This document shows positions 1-27,154 of a DNA stretch of 64,000 nt, in pieces. The stretch lies in the NCBI GenBank assembly GCA_030248225.1, contig JASANE010020335.1, positions 1 to 64,000 of the forward strand, written 5' to 3'. Under the pieces are notes generated by a model that worked only from the letters and a program-made list of their open reading frames with translations, searched no databases and was not told where the DNA came from. The stretch is from Trileptium ribeirensis. Lineage: Eukaryota > Nematoda > Enoplea > Enoplida > Thoracostomopsidae. The translations under genes and the position numbers were made by a program. Each line of letters opens with the position of its first letter. Within the stretch, counting starts at the first letter, position 1.

Positions 1-1186
1 ATAAGTCCAGGCAGCGGTCCTTAAAGTTTATGGCTACATACGGCAGTAAGGCCATAAAGTCAGTACCCAGGATGCATTCATACGGTGTGTCGGTAGTCAC
101 TTGGAAGTCACATGGGGTGCTTAGCGAACCTATTGTAATTGGTGCTTTCACTACTCCACTGATGGTCAACTCTTGTTGTGTGGCTGATACTATGCGGGTT
201 GTATTAGTGTCTCGGGGTACTAAACCTAAGCGGGCGGCTAGGGCTTGTGACATGATCGAGACATCGGCTCCAGTGTCTACAAGTGTCGTGACTGGGGTGC
301 CGAGTATGGTTGCATTTATGAGAAGCGGGGTGTTACCTGCATTCATTGTGTTTAATTGTCGAGTGAACATACCTTGTCGAGGTCCACGGCGTAGGTCACG
401 GGTAGGAGCAGCGAATAATTCATCGTCCTCAATGAATACAAGTTCCTCTTCGGACGAAGCACGGGTTGTCAATAGCCTGTTAGAGCGACGCGGGGCACGA
501 TTGGACACAACGGACACGCGCGGCGTTCCCGAAGGTACAATCGAAACCTCGGTCGGCGAAGCACGGGGTGTAGTCTCCTCCTCCGGTGGTGCGCTAGGGC
601 CTCGTTTATCGGCTCGAATCCACCTAATTGCTTTTCGGGGTTTTCCGTCGGTTTTAATCAATCTCCCGCGGCATGGTAGCCATCGGGGTAGGTAGTAGGC
701 ATATTTAGGAGAGACCTTACACTTGGTCATGCAGTAGATCAGACTGAGTATACTAATGATAATGGTAACGATGAGGTAGGGCGAAAGTCCGGTATACTCG
801 AAAGCAGGAAAGTTGACAATCTTCTGCACTTGTTCCTTAGCTATTTGAGCTACCTGTAAGTTAGTTGCTTTAGCGTCGTCTAGTGAACTCCAAGTTAAAG
901 GTCTTAATTTGATACCGGAGAACCGGTCAATGGTAATATTCGGCCCAAATTTAATTGTAATCTCTTCCGGCTTTAACATGCTTGTTAGTACGATCGATCC
1001 TACCACTAACTGTGTATAGTTTCCATGGGGAAACCATAAGATTCCGTTAGGGGGGACCACCCCCACCCCCCCACGCTCTCGCCTTTCAGCGATGCAATCT
1101 CGCGACTTGGTGCTTTCGTGAACCGCCAAGTGGGTGTCGTTGTCGAACCACAAGGTTTGGTGATCACCTCTGACCAGACTACGCAT
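1..1186 (-). CDS. Env C-terminal half fused in frame to a retropepsin (partial; runs off the left edge)
   Basis: Reading the minus strand from an ATG at 1186 down to base 1, I find no stop in about 395 codons. In order: an ectodomain segment with N-glycosylation sequons (GNYT, PNIT); a membrane-proximal stretch; a hydrophobic anchor at about 779-729 (YLIVTIIISILSLIYCM); a basic, Pro/Ser/Glu-rich tail of about 120 residues; then a retropepsin with catalytic LVDTGAD at about 283-263 and the closing ILGTDF motif at about 72-55. Retropepsins are aspartic proteases that cut retroviral and retrotransposon polyproteins. They normally sit between Gag and reverse transcriptase, not behind an envelope membrane anchor. 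The left edge cuts the ORF, so whether RT follows is unknown. An in-frame TAA lies directly upstream of the ATG, so the true N-terminus is missing. The missing half is probably the oppositely oriented ORF at 1040-1948. The protease call is strong; the Env call rests on architecture. Confidence 0.75.
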   Translation of the reverse strand, partial: MRSLVRGDHQTLWFDNDTHLAVHESTKSRDCIAERRERGGVGVVPPNGILWFPHGNYTQLVVGSIVLTSMLKPEEITIKFGPNITIDRFSGIKLRPLTWSSLDDAKATNLQVAQIAKEQVQKIVNFPAFEYTGLSPYLIVTIIISILSLIYCMTKCKVSPKYAYYLPRWLPCRGRLIKTDGKPRKAIRWIRADKRGPSAPPEEETTPRASPTEVSIVPSGTPRVSVVSNRAPRRSNRLLTTRASSEEELVFIEDDELFAAPTRDLRRGPRQGMFTRQLNTMNAGNTPLLINATILGTPVTTLVDTGADVSIMSQALAARLGLVPRDTNTTRIVSATQQELTISGVVKAPITIGSLSTPCDFQVTTDTPYECILGTDFMALLPYVAINFKDRCLDL

Positions 1187-1948
1187 TTACCAGTGGTCCT
1201 GCAGCTATCATTGAGAGATTGGGAACGTAAATCCGACCCCTACGTAAGCAATGTTTGCCCACCGTACGAAGGTAATGGTTCCTGCCGAGCTGATTGCTGT
1301 AGAAAAGCGAACTGTACTGAGTACCCGCAGCTGCATGCAACCTTGAGCGCACTAGAACGCGAACTGGACGACGCATATCATGGCATACTAGACACGCATT
1401 ACTACTCGCTGCTCGTGCATTCTTTCTGCGTAGAGAATGAGCACCTATGCGACCTTACCAACCGCCGAGAAAAACGTTTCGCAAGCCTAATCGCCGCCGC
1501 CGCCGGCGCTGTTTCTGGATTTCTAGGTTTAGGAATGGCCTTCGCTAACGGCGTTCATATTAATAACGTACGCCAACAGGTGACTGTTCTCGAAAAGTTT
1601 ATGCGCGAGACGAATGACGTCTCTTTTCGGAACACTAAGGCAATAAAGCAATTAACCCGCGCCAATGAGGACATCTACGCCTTTCTACACCACAGCATGC
1701 AAGAGGTAGTCTCCATGATTGAACAGGTCCGCTGTGCCGACCAGAAAGAGGTCACACACGTACACCACCAGTTGATTGACCACATATTTCGAGCGAACAT
1801 GCGCTCGTCGGTACAAGCTATCATGGAGTCTATGTTAAACGGCGAACTTTCCCCCGCAGTTATCGATGTCGTCATGCTACGACGACTCTTCGCAATGGAC
1901 CCCCGCATAATATTTGAAATTAGAAAGATGCAATATTTGGCCAAATAG
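1040..1948 (+). CDS. Env-like fusion glycoprotein, N-terminal half (inverted, 5'-truncated)
   Basis: The frame is open from 1040. The first usable codon is GTG at 1118 and no plausible Met start or signal peptide is present, so the 5' end is missing. The product has a Cys-rich surface part, with clustered cysteines at about residues 47-66 counted from 1118. A furin-type site REKR follows at 117-120, then a hydrophobic Ala/Gly-rich fusion peptide at 121-144, a long helical heptad region at about 145-190, and a charged stretch to the TAG at 1946. This is the plan of class I fusion proteins such as baculovirus F and errantivirus Env. No membrane anchor occurs here; the matching anchor half lies on the opposite strand at 1-1186. 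I infer that the two are halves of one env gene separated by an inversion. This is an old viral-type gene copy in a host intron; whether it is expressed cannot be told. Confidence 0.68.
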   Translation, partial: DSVRGDHPHPPTLSPFSDAISRLGAFVNRQVGVVVEPQGLVITSDQTTHLPVVLQLSLRDWERKSDPYVSNVCPPYEGNGSCRADCCRKANCTEYPQLHATLSALERELDDAYHGILDTHYYSLLVHSFCVENEHLCDLTNRREKRFASLIAAAAGAVSGFLGLGMAFANGVHINNVRQQVTVLEKFMRETNDVSFRNTKAIKQLTRANEDIYAFLHHSMQEVVSMIEQVRCADQKEVTHVHHQLIDHIFRANMRSSVQAIMESMLNGELSPAVIDVVMLRRLFAMDPRIIFEIRKMQYLAK

Positions 1949-2019
1949 ATTTTTACAAAAACTATATGAGCAAACAAAGAAAAAAACAAAAAAAAAAAAA
2001 AAGAAAAAAACTAAACCAG

Positions 2020-2066
<47 letters not shown>

Positions 2067-2801
2067 AAAAAAACATAGCCTAGATGTAGCAGCAGATGAT
2101 ACATCAGTGTTGTCATCTATTGTGCAGCAGGGTTGGGTTAAAATGGGTTTTTGATGGACCCAATAGGCGGAAAATAGACAAAAATGGCAGTAGCTCCGTA
2201 ACCACTCCAGTTGTATAGACATTACTGATATCACTTGTAGAGCAATCCTATATGTGGATGCACATTGCAAGTCCTGCAATACGCAATAAGCGGATATATC
2301 TCATTAACTATTAAAGCAACGCAAGCTGTGTACATCTCTCTAAATTACATACTGATGACTCCTAATCGACCATCTTGGCAATGAGAAAAACTACTAGTTT
2401 TTTAAACAGAACATACAAAAACATTCTTAATTATCATGGTTTCGGTGAGGCGTCTCAAATAGCTGTCGGAAACACGGGATCAGCCTTATAATCGTGAACG
2501 CTGAAATATATTGGTGTCGGAATTCGCCAAGAATAGTGGTCGCTCCAAGCCGTAGTTCCATTTTTCCCTAGCTATTCCGGAAGGCCGAAAGAAAACAATG
2601 TTACATTTACAACCAAATTGCGATCAAAGTCAACACAATTCGTCACAGCGTCAAATAGCCTCTTATAATGCAGTAAATTGACTAAAAACCAAAAATCTGC
2701 CCATTAACAAATGGTTTGTTATACAATATCACACCGTAAGTATAACATTGCTTATTTTATGGTGAAAATACTCTTGGCCGTCTACGTAACAAAATACTTA
2801 C
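1949..2801. other. MDH1 intron 7, part visible in the window
   Basis: This lies downstream of MDH exon 7 on the minus strand. Apart from the A-rich tract I recognise nothing. I looked for the last MDH coding segment (about 70 residues) on the minus strand here and did not find it, so intron 7 continues at least through the env pieces to the left edge. Confidence 0.6.
1976..2073 (+). repeat. A-rich tract next to the env fragment
   Basis: About 100 bases that are nearly all A, with a few C and G interruptions, starting about 28 bases after the env stop codon. It could be a decayed poly(A) tail, a low-complexity insertion site, or simply an A-rich microsatellite. The same-frame lysine-rich and phenylalanine-rich ORFs across it are artefacts. 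Confidence 0.9.
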
Positions 2802-18532
<15,731 letters not shown>

Positions 18533-20316
18533 TATGACGTCTTACACCAAGATATATATAACCTGGCTAAAAATGTATATATAAGCTATAAATTAATATT
18601 ACATTGATAAATTTCCGGGATATATACCACAAAGCTATAATAAATTTTTTGAACAGCTATCAATTCTTAATCAAAAACAAGTTTCGTCCAGCTGCTGAAA
18701 CGACAATACGGTTTCTCGGGGTTTCTTGGCTGAAATCCAAGTTTAGTAAAAAAATTATTATAGCTTCTTAGTTCACACTACACACCATGGCAAGTCAGAT
18801 AAGCTGCTTCAGTGCACCGGAAGGCTTCGCTATTCTACTCGCCTCGTTTCTAGATTTCACTAGGAAGTCGCATACTTTGCTTCTATTTACTCTATTGAAA
18901 AGCAACTTTCCTGCGTTGACGCAAACGCAACTGTACCTCGGAAGAAATGATCAGTTGACAGATATTGTATAGATGGAACTGTCGAATGAGTTTAATCAAT
19001 TCGGGTACTATTTATATATTAAGCTCTCCCCCTACTGGGCTCCTCAAATTGGGGGAGGGGCCTTGCATTTTTCGGTTCCCCCTGGCAAAATTTTAGGCTC
19101 GCCCCGATCCATTGCCTCTTGACAAATTTTTTTGTTTCCAATCGGTCCAAAGTACATAAAATTTGATAAAAAATTCTGTACTAAAATTCCATTCTGGGGC
19201 CAAAAGTTTTGCAAATTTCGACAAAATTTGCTTCAAAATCGCTCCATCAAAAGCGTTTTGGCAGCGTTTCTTACATGATTTTAAAGTACATAAAATTTGA
19301 TAAAAAATTCTGTACTAAAATTCCATTCTGGGGCCAAAAGTTTTGCAAATTTCGACAAAATTTGCTTCAAAATCGCTCCATCAAAAGCGTTTTGGCAGCG
19401 TTTCTTACATGATTTTTAACCGTTTTTCTGTTGGCAAATGGCCCTGCGGCAAATTCGGGCTGAAAGTCATTTCATCAGCCGTAATTCTCTAAAATAACAA
19501 GGTATCACAAGATATTTAAATTTTTAGTAGGCCATATAGGCGTATGTGTGCTGTCAAAACTTTACCAGAGTGACCAAACCATGAGCGATAACATCTAAAT
19601 TTGGGCCAATTTTGACCTGAAAAGGGCATTGTTCAACCCCTGCTCGCCAACAAGAGGACATACAAGTATACAAATGCTATTCAAGTAATATATGCGGACC
19701 CAATATCGCACCATATTGAAAAAATTATCAACATCGCCTAGCGCGGTGACAAGTTGTAGATGTTGCAATTAAATTTTACAAATTTACATTTTACATATAG
19801 CGTAAAATGGTTCAAAATTCGGGTTCTCAACCAAAATAGGAAAAAACGTAGTCAAGTCGATCCCAAATAAAAGTTACAACGTCGACACAAGGCGCGCATT
19901 TTGAACATGCGGTAACCGTAATCGGACAATGCGACAAAGAGTTATAAATTCCACGGACAAAAAACTCTTTCCCCCAAGACATTTAAATCAACCTGCCAAC
20001 AACTACCAAAACTTCATGTGGACTTCTCTCACTTCGTTCATTAGCTAAACGCAAATATTCGCTCCCATTCGTTCAGTCTATATTTAGTCCTGCGTTAAAT
20101 ATATATATAATCAAACCCACCAAATTCCATCGTCGCAGGCCTCGAGATAACAAAATCAACAAAAGCTAATATGCACATTACCTTCAGTTAAACAAAATAG
20201 AATTTTAAAATAAAACAAAGTTAGTGACAGTAGTAATAATAATAATACAATAGTTGGTGGTTGTGCCCGTTTATGGATAGTTGGCTGTCGGAGCTCGCGT
20301 TGTCCACTATATATAT
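18533..20316. other. Region upstream of MDH1
   Basis: Upstream on the minus strand of the MDH1 start. There is no recognisable coding exon. The 5'UTR and promoter must begin here, but no convincing TATA or initiator can be singled out among many AT stretches. It contains the 134-bp tandem duplication at 19149-19416. Confidence 0.5.
19149..19416 (+). repeat. 134-bp tandem duplication, two copies
   Basis: The segment starting AAAGTACATAAAATTTGATA at 19149 recurs at 19283 with the same sequence through 'gcagcgtttcttacatgatttt'. The near identity of the two copies indicates a recent tandem duplication. Non-coding. Confidence 0.92.
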
Positions 20317-21437
20317 CAGAGAGTAACCGGAATTCCGGTTCCGGCGAAAATCGTGTTCCGGCAAAGGGCAAAAACCATACCGGAACCGGAATTCTAGTTT
20401 AAAAATTTTGTTTGAAATTTTCCATATTTTTGCCTCATCTGTGGTCCAAACATAATATATGAATACAATAATCAAGTTCCAATACAAACAAGCAAAAGAA
20501 AAGATTAACTCAGCAATTTGCCGTGTGAAACGTAAGTATGGCGCATAATTTCAGTAGGAATTTTTCAACTTAACCTGCAGGAGTTTGTTTTGTTCACAAA
20601 ACAAAGCTAGATCGATGCTTGTAGCAGCTATTTTGCACACTCAGAAGTCTGCGGGATATGTTTGAAATAACCCGGTCCAACTCGTAACAGATAAGGATTA
20701 CGTAGAAATACTTAGCGTAAGCTTGGCTAACATAAATTCCGTCAAGCACCAGCCGCTCCGCTTGTAAACTTTGTAAATCAGACTAGATCGAAGTAAAGTA
20801 ACGTTATCTGCAACGCAGCCAGAAACTGCGTTCTTGGCAATGAACTGTATTTTTTGAAACTGTGCGAGCAGTATATATCACAGTTTGCCTCATTTACAGC
20901 ATTCTGATTAGAATGTTATCATCATTATCATCTACCTGAAGGGCATTGGTTATCCAACGCTAGCCTAAACAGTGTCTCCGACCACTGATTAGAAAATTGC
21001 CATCTGTTATTTTCTCTTAGAACCATACAAACCAATAATTTCGAGTTTCCTACAGAAAAACATGTAACAAACTTATGTGTAGTAAAGGGAGGCGACTGGA
21101 GACAGGGCGAAATTGTTTGTTCTACACTCCATGCGTTGTAAGCACATTCAATTTGACGCAATATACACAAGGGTGTATAGTGGAGGACATTTTTTACTCT
21201 GAGTGTTCAAAAGACATACTGATAAATAAACATTATTAGCTTCCTCAATCTCTATAAAGTTTAAAAAAGCAATAATGCTATCACAATATATTAAGTTTAA
21301 TGTAAAAGCAATTTTTAATGCGTTTTAAACACACTGTACCTTCATTTCTTCCTTAATCTGTTTTGTTATATATAAGTTTCGATGACCAGGTTCCGGTTCC
21401 GGTTTAAATGAACGCTTCCGGTTCTGGTTATTCCCTG
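20317..21437 (+). mobile_element. CCGGAA-rich hAT-like non-autonomous element, copy 2 (uninterrupted)
   Basis: 1121 bp, starting CAGAGAGTAACCGG and ending CCGGTTCTGGTTATTCCCTG, which are inverted repeats. Flanks ATATATAT and ATATATAC make a probable 8-bp target duplication. It is collinear with 9945-11469 without the nested repeat. Features typical of hAT MITEs are the CAGRG termini and the lack of an ORF. Confidence 0.82.
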
Positions 21438-21500
21438 ATATATACATATATTTCAACGATTTTCGATGTGTTCCTTACATGTTATTTTATCATAAATTTT
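21309..21500 (+). repeat. Direct repeat unit 1 of a local duplication
   Basis: About 190 bp comprising the last 130 bp of the hAT-like element plus about 60 bp of its outside flank (GATATATACATATA, then TTTCAACGATTTTCGATGTG and on to 'ttatcataaattttt'). It is repeated in the same orientation at 23628-23829. Because the flank is shared too, this is a segmental duplication and not a second transposition. Confidence 0.88.
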
Positions 21501-22700
21501 TACCTACTATTGCAAATTTTTACTAATTATATGATGAATATTACTATAACGTATCGATGTTATAATAATACTGTTTTAGTAATATTAATTTTTGTTAATA
21601 TGTATAAACGGTTTATTCTTTGCTTCGGATACATAATTTTGTGAATAATGGTTTTTCCTGGCAGGCATACGTATTTATAGTTACATAGTTCTTCGATTTT
21701 GGTTCATGACTTTGCAAATGGACGACACGCACGGACATATATAGATATTCTTAGCACTAAGTATTTATACACCAAAAATCCTTGAGTGACGTAGCAGGAG
21801 GTTACCTGCATTTCTGGAGACCTGCCAAGGTGGCTGGTATGCTAGGCATAGTAAGACGTAGCAGGGTTAAGGCAGACCAAAAAAAGGGCAGCCCATCTCC
21901 TAAACGGGAGCCCCTGGGTGGGATTGGTCTTTCTGCTTTTCCGGTATCCTTTTTACCGCCTGTTGGTTCCAGGCCGTCCTCACATGGGCTGCTCTATCGT
22001 CGAAGGCGGTGACGTTGTAAGTATTCCTTAGGGTGGGACATAATTACCGAAATTATGTCTTCGCGCAAGCATCGCTTAGGGGTTACGTAACGTGCAGGTC
22101 GGGGAAATTATACGCTTAGGGGCTTGGCGGTTATGGTCCAACATCCACGCTCTATTTTACGAAATCCTGTGTCACTTGTCCATGCTAACACTAACACATA
22201 AACTTCTTTAAATTTTTCAGATTTACGAATTTTGCGAAACTATCAGGTATATATGTATAGTTGCGACCTTGGGCACATGTATCCTCCAATGCAGGAATCT
22301 TGTTAAAATATTGTTAGGTTATTGTCACAAAATTATACAAATGTGTAAAAATTGCTAACGCTACATGAAGTATATATGCGGGTCATACTTATTCCATATT
22401 ACCTATGCAATTTGTTATCAGTCCAATATCTAGTGCATAATACTACCTCATTGTTAAGTTTTTATAATCTGTTATTTGTTGCTAACATTTACTGCCACGT
22501 ATCTTCCAAATTTTCCTATTAACATTCAGTATAAATTTTCTACTACATGTCTCCGTATTATTGATCCAAATTGGGCCGATCCCAATTAATTTTGTAAAGT
22601 TTTGCCAACCTTGAGATAAGGATCAGGTTACCAAGGATCTGTGTTCATTTACTAAACTAACGCTCTGGATGCCTTGTGGATTTTGCCAGCTATGTGTTAA
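21501..22700. other. Unassigned segment between direct repeats
   Basis: 1.2 kb. Positions 21780-22160 are clearly richer in G and C than the surroundings and contain a short open frame (21782-22012), but I recognise no domain. The rest is AT-rich and featureless. Confidence 0.5.
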
Positions 22701-22957
22701 ACCCCACTTGTGCTGGGCACGACTACCCACTGGTTTGGTATTTGATCTTCTGAAGCTTGCTACTACCTATATTGGAGTTGAGTATGGATAATGTACCTGG
22801 AACCGCCAATGGCTTGCTACGAAATGAATGTTGCGTTCGGTTCGTTGTATCAGTGGAACCATTGGCAAGCCGAACGTTTTCGTCTTGAGTAAAGAATCGT
22901 TGATTGTCGTTGGGGCAGCGGTATCTGCGAAACGAAATAAGCACGAGGCAGCGGATG

Positions 22958-23464
22958 TCACGGATGTGGTAATGCTCCAGATAGGTGGAGGCGTTTTTTA
23001 AAGGTGGCGACTGTAGGGGACCCCACCACCTCAGCAGGTAGGTTGTTCCAGATAGTGACTGCTCTGTGGCTGAAGGAATAGCGGGCACAGTCAAGCTTGG
23101 GTCGAATGCGTGGACGTAGATTGAAATAGTTTTTTCGAAGTACACGCTCGTCGTAGGTAATGTTGAGAAACCGAGTAAGTGGGGTGTCGACAGTTCCAGT
23201 TAACATTCGATATAACATTTTGATGTCAGCACGTATGCGACGAGTTTCTAGTGTCTGTAAAGATAGAGCGGCAAGACGTTGTTGGTACGGTAGCGTAGCT
23301 AGATCTGGGAGTAGCTTTATTGCTCGACGTTGGACGTCCTCTATAATTTTGATATCACGCGCATAGTGGGGACACCGAGCACATGTTGCGTATTCTAGAT
23401 TTGGACGTATAAGTGATTTGTAAAGAAGAAAGAACGTTGCATGGCTCTTCCATAGTACAATCAT
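22958..23464 (-). pseudogene. LINE ORF2 3'-terminal fragment (Jockey/CR1-like RT C-terminal region)
   Basis: An open frame of 168 residues with the signature that follows the catalytic domain of many non-LTR retrotransposon reverse transcriptases: YKSLIRPNLEYA, then IEDVQRRAIKLLP, then YQQRLAALSLQTLETRRIRA, ending with an R-x-x-F-S-x-R-x-V-x-x-W-N-x-LP segment near the C-terminus. The catalytic RT core and endonuclease are absent, and sequence upstream (above 23464) is unrelated. This fits a 5'-truncated insertion. Which LINE clade it belongs to cannot be decided from this part alone. Confidence 0.88.
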
Positions 23465-23627
23465 GGACAGCTTCGTTTAATTTATTCACCTTTGTTTATT
23501 TGCAGACGACCTGTACATCATACATATTAGTTTTAGCGTTCTGGTAAATTCTATAACTTACGATTGCGATATATACAGGCAATGTGCAGATCTTTTGTTG
23601 CTAAAATCTTTTGTCTAATGCAAATCT

Positions 23628-23829
23628 AGTGCAATTTTTAATGCATTTTAAATACACTGTACCTTCATTTCTACCTTAATCTGTTTTGTTATATATAAGT
23701 TTCGATGACCAGGTTCCGGTTCCGGTTTAAATGAACGCTTCCGGTTCTGGTTATTCCCTGATATATACATATATATATTTCAACGATTTTCGATGTGTTC
23801 CTTACATGTTATTTTATCATAAATTTTTA
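23628..23829 (+). repeat. Direct repeat unit 2 of the local duplication
   Basis: Same sequence as 21309-21500, with a few substitutions and an extra TATA dinucleotide pair. Together the units bracket about 2.1 kb that contains the LINE fragment. Confidence 0.88.
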
Positions 23830-25367
23830 ATGCATACCCCTGTATATAATTTCTCCGTGTGTTACGGCAAGTCTTTATGGTTTCTAAAGATTTCACAGTT
23901 TTTATTGGGAACCAAATGAAGCCTCAACCCCTGTCTTAAATCAGGCCGCCTTGTCGAGCTAAGACAGAGATTGGTGCTTTCAGAACTAATACAGCTAATC
24001 GCAGACCATTACAGTCAGTATTTCTATAAATGACCGGAATTGCAATACTTACCTGAACAATCTTCAATTTCGTCCACTTTAAGTCAAATTTTTTATAAGA
24101 CTAAACGATACCACACTGTGGAACTTTTACCCGAACGCTTCACAGTATGACCACTTTGTTAGGAAAATTCTCTACATGAGACGTGGAAACGCTTACTTGA
24201 GCACTCCTTGAAGTATATGTAAGACTGTATAACCGCTTAAACGAACACTTTACAGTGGAATAAAATTTTAAAGAAAATTCCTTGAATGTACTGTAGGTTA
24301 GCTACTTGAGCGCTTCGCAGCAACGTCAATGCAATGATTTTGACTTGCTTACTCGAGCGCTCCATCGTGAAGCACGAAGCATTTCAAAACTAAGAATGAT
24401 GGCATACTCGTTTATTTAGCTAGTTTTTTACCCTAGCACTCCTAAAATTTTATGCGAAATTGTTAATGGTGTAGATAAGGTTACGCAGTCGGTATTATTT
24501 TGCACGCAAGGTATTAATCCGATAGGGCGGCAAAGTTTGAATATTTCACTACCACAAATTTTCAACCTTAAAATTACACTGAGGTCGGAGTTTGGCTCGT
24601 TATCCGAACACGTCACCGTACGGTCGACTTTGGCACAGATAAGTGTCGGTAAGCTATATTATTATAATAATAGTTATAATAACAATAATAATATTAATGT
24701 TTCGCTCGCGCTCGCCAGTTGCTTTCTCGTTTTTTTGTTTACGCCATCCCTTCGTATTTCATTTCGACAAGTAAAATGTTGCCGGAAATATCATTTATTC
24801 AAATTTTATTTCATCATTTCATCTAAGACCTCTGCTGTAGCCGCGTTTACTCGAGCACGCTACAGAAGAATAAAAATTAGGGCAAACATATAATGGATAA
24901 TCTATTACTGGCAGCAAGATATCTTATGGTTTCGTGTACTGTGAGTAAGATGCAGGACCTCGGTTACGCTGTAGTTTGTTTAACTTAGATCTCAGCCCAG
25001 CCACAGCCCAAATGGTAGTTATAACCAAATTTGCCAACAGGAATACTTGATTTATTTCCAACCTGGATTCACACGGCCAACTTATTTTGTTGTTTTATTT
25101 AGATTTGGATTTATCTGTTGCTATGACACCTCTACTAACCTCTTAAACGTAAACCTCAGCCCCTCTCCCCGGGGCAATGACATGCCTAACCCCTGAACTC
25201 GAGCATTTTTATGCAGTGGTAAAGGGTATCTCCGACCGCCGGTAGACCGGTCTATCCCTTTGGTGGCTCCACCCCTCTCATCCTTGATTTTATAATATTC
25301 GTAGGTACTTCTTGAACTCGCTCTTTACTTCCACCCCTTTCCATTGGCCACCAGTGGGGATGTCGGC
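23830..25367. other. Unassigned AT-rich segment
   Basis: 1.5 kb. No domain is recognised in the ORF 24537-24893. A short ATT/AAT-rich microsatellite lies at about 24657-24700. It borders the repeat mosaic that starts near 25.3 kb. Confidence 0.5.
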
Positions 25368-26154
25368 TGACGAGAATCGTGCCGCGGAGAAGGTCGATAA
25401 TCGCACACTGGCCACACCTCAAACCACACAATCTTCGATGACGAATCCCTTCTCCTTTTCATTTCCGATAGCCGTCATAAAAAATTGCCCATCCAACTCC
25501 TACCCCACTGCAAAACATTGTCTATGCCCAATTATACCCGCTTTAGATACAGAAAGTTCGCAATAGACCCACAAAGTATTTTACCTCTGGTTATTACTAA
25601 CAAATTATTCCAGTTATATTAGTATAGACGGTGGCGACCAAACTTCCGCTGTAATCAATCCCGTAGAGGTCAATAACACATATGAATTTTTGCCTTGAGA
25701 TCGTAGTAATCAATGAGATCAAATGCTATTTCCTTAACCACAAAATTAATCTTTCATGACGACGTCCCTATATTGCGGTGAAGCTGTATATGAAAACTAT
25801 ATAAACTAAATACGATCTACAAACAACAAATTAGTATATAAGTTGAAATTCAAGAACAGAGTTATACATGAAGATTTAAATTGAAATAAAAATTATGCAA
25901 ATTAGGTGACCTTGGGAAAACAAACAACAAAATTAGCTACACACAAAACACAATATCAAAAACAAGTACCTACTAATAATAACAATAATTTTAAATTTCA
26001 CATGAACACATGTTGGGGGCGCGGAAACAATAATAAAAGGTCTGTAATAATTATGTGTGTTTTATATGTATTAATATAATTAATATGTGTATATATACGT
26101 ATATTATACTATGTACGTGCATAATTTACTTATGACAGCAATAATGCATTACAT

Positions 26155-26651
26155 CAATAATTATTATGTTATGGTCCCGTCGTGGTCATCATGTTATTGA
26201 GCGGACTCGGCGAAGCCGAGCGAAGCGTTATTTTCTGTCTGGGAGTAAAAAGGTCGATGTCCGTCCGTTCGTTCGTTCGGTCCGCCGGATCTCAAGAAAC
26301 AATGAACCGATTATAAAAAACTTTTTGTTCGAAAGCTATCATGTCAGAGTGTGCACCTGATATTTGGGATTAAAAAATTTTGAGTGGTTAATTAGTAATT
26401 AGCAAATTACTTAAGCTTATGCAGCTAAAATAGAGAATTTTGCAATATTTGTGTTATTTATTGAAATAGAATCGCTTCGATCAAACCATTATAGGTTTTT
26501 TGGGTCGAAGAATTTAAATATAATATTTTTACCAATGATAAAGCCCTATGCAATGTAGTTATTTGAAGAATAAACTAAAAGTATTAAATTGAGTACATTC
26601 ATAATGCCACAGCCCAAGCTCCGCTCACAAATGTAGTTCCACTACCGACTA
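26155..26651 (-). mobile_element. GAGCGGAGCG-ended repeat, second copy
   Basis: Reverse complement of the nested repeat at 10831-11420. The left end here carries GAGCGAAGCGTTATTTTCTG and the right end AGCTCCGCTCACAAATGTAG followed by TTCCACTACCGACTAG. The sequences between are diverged but in the same order. Non-coding; the ORF at 26166-26360 is a by-product. Confidence 0.75.
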
Positions 26652-27154
26652 GTTTTATATGTGGATGGGGTAGGGTTGGTCAGGGATATTTTTGACCAGT
26701 AGAATACTGGTGGGAACAGTATATCTTTTCTTGGCGCGCGTTTAACTTTCTCACTCCGTGTGCCTTTATCTATATGGCGTTGCGGCGTAACTACTTCGAT
26801 TAGCTCGAGATATGGTTCCGATATAAAATCAAGGCAGTCACAGTTAGGATGTTTATTCAAGATTAGTATACTTCAGTAACAATTTATTACACCGATCCGC
26901 TTTACGCCAATTCGTACACCACTAATTCAGCCACCAATGCCTCGTTATCTATTAATGTTTTAGCCATCAGTTTGCGTAAAAACACCGTTACGGTTTTACT
27001 AGAGTTGGATCCGATTTTCCTGTGATTTTAGTAGAGTGAACCGTGCTTTATATATATCCTCAAACTCAGGGTTGAGCACACTATTATTCTAAATAGTTAT
27101 TTGATACTTATCGTTAGGTTAGGTACTAGTTAATTGTTATTGTCAGGTTTGTAC

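Noticed and set aside
30..695. 221-codon plus-strand ORF
   Set aside because: It lies exactly opposite the minus-strand Env tail and retropepsin, which carry recognisable motifs; the plus product shows no known domain.
1962..2279. Phe-rich and Lys-rich ORFs
   Set aside because: Produced by the A-rich tract at 1976-2073.
2401..2560. Possible MDH exon 8
   Set aside because: Minus-strand frames after a TTTCAG at about 2508 give no MDH-like sequence and soon reach stops.
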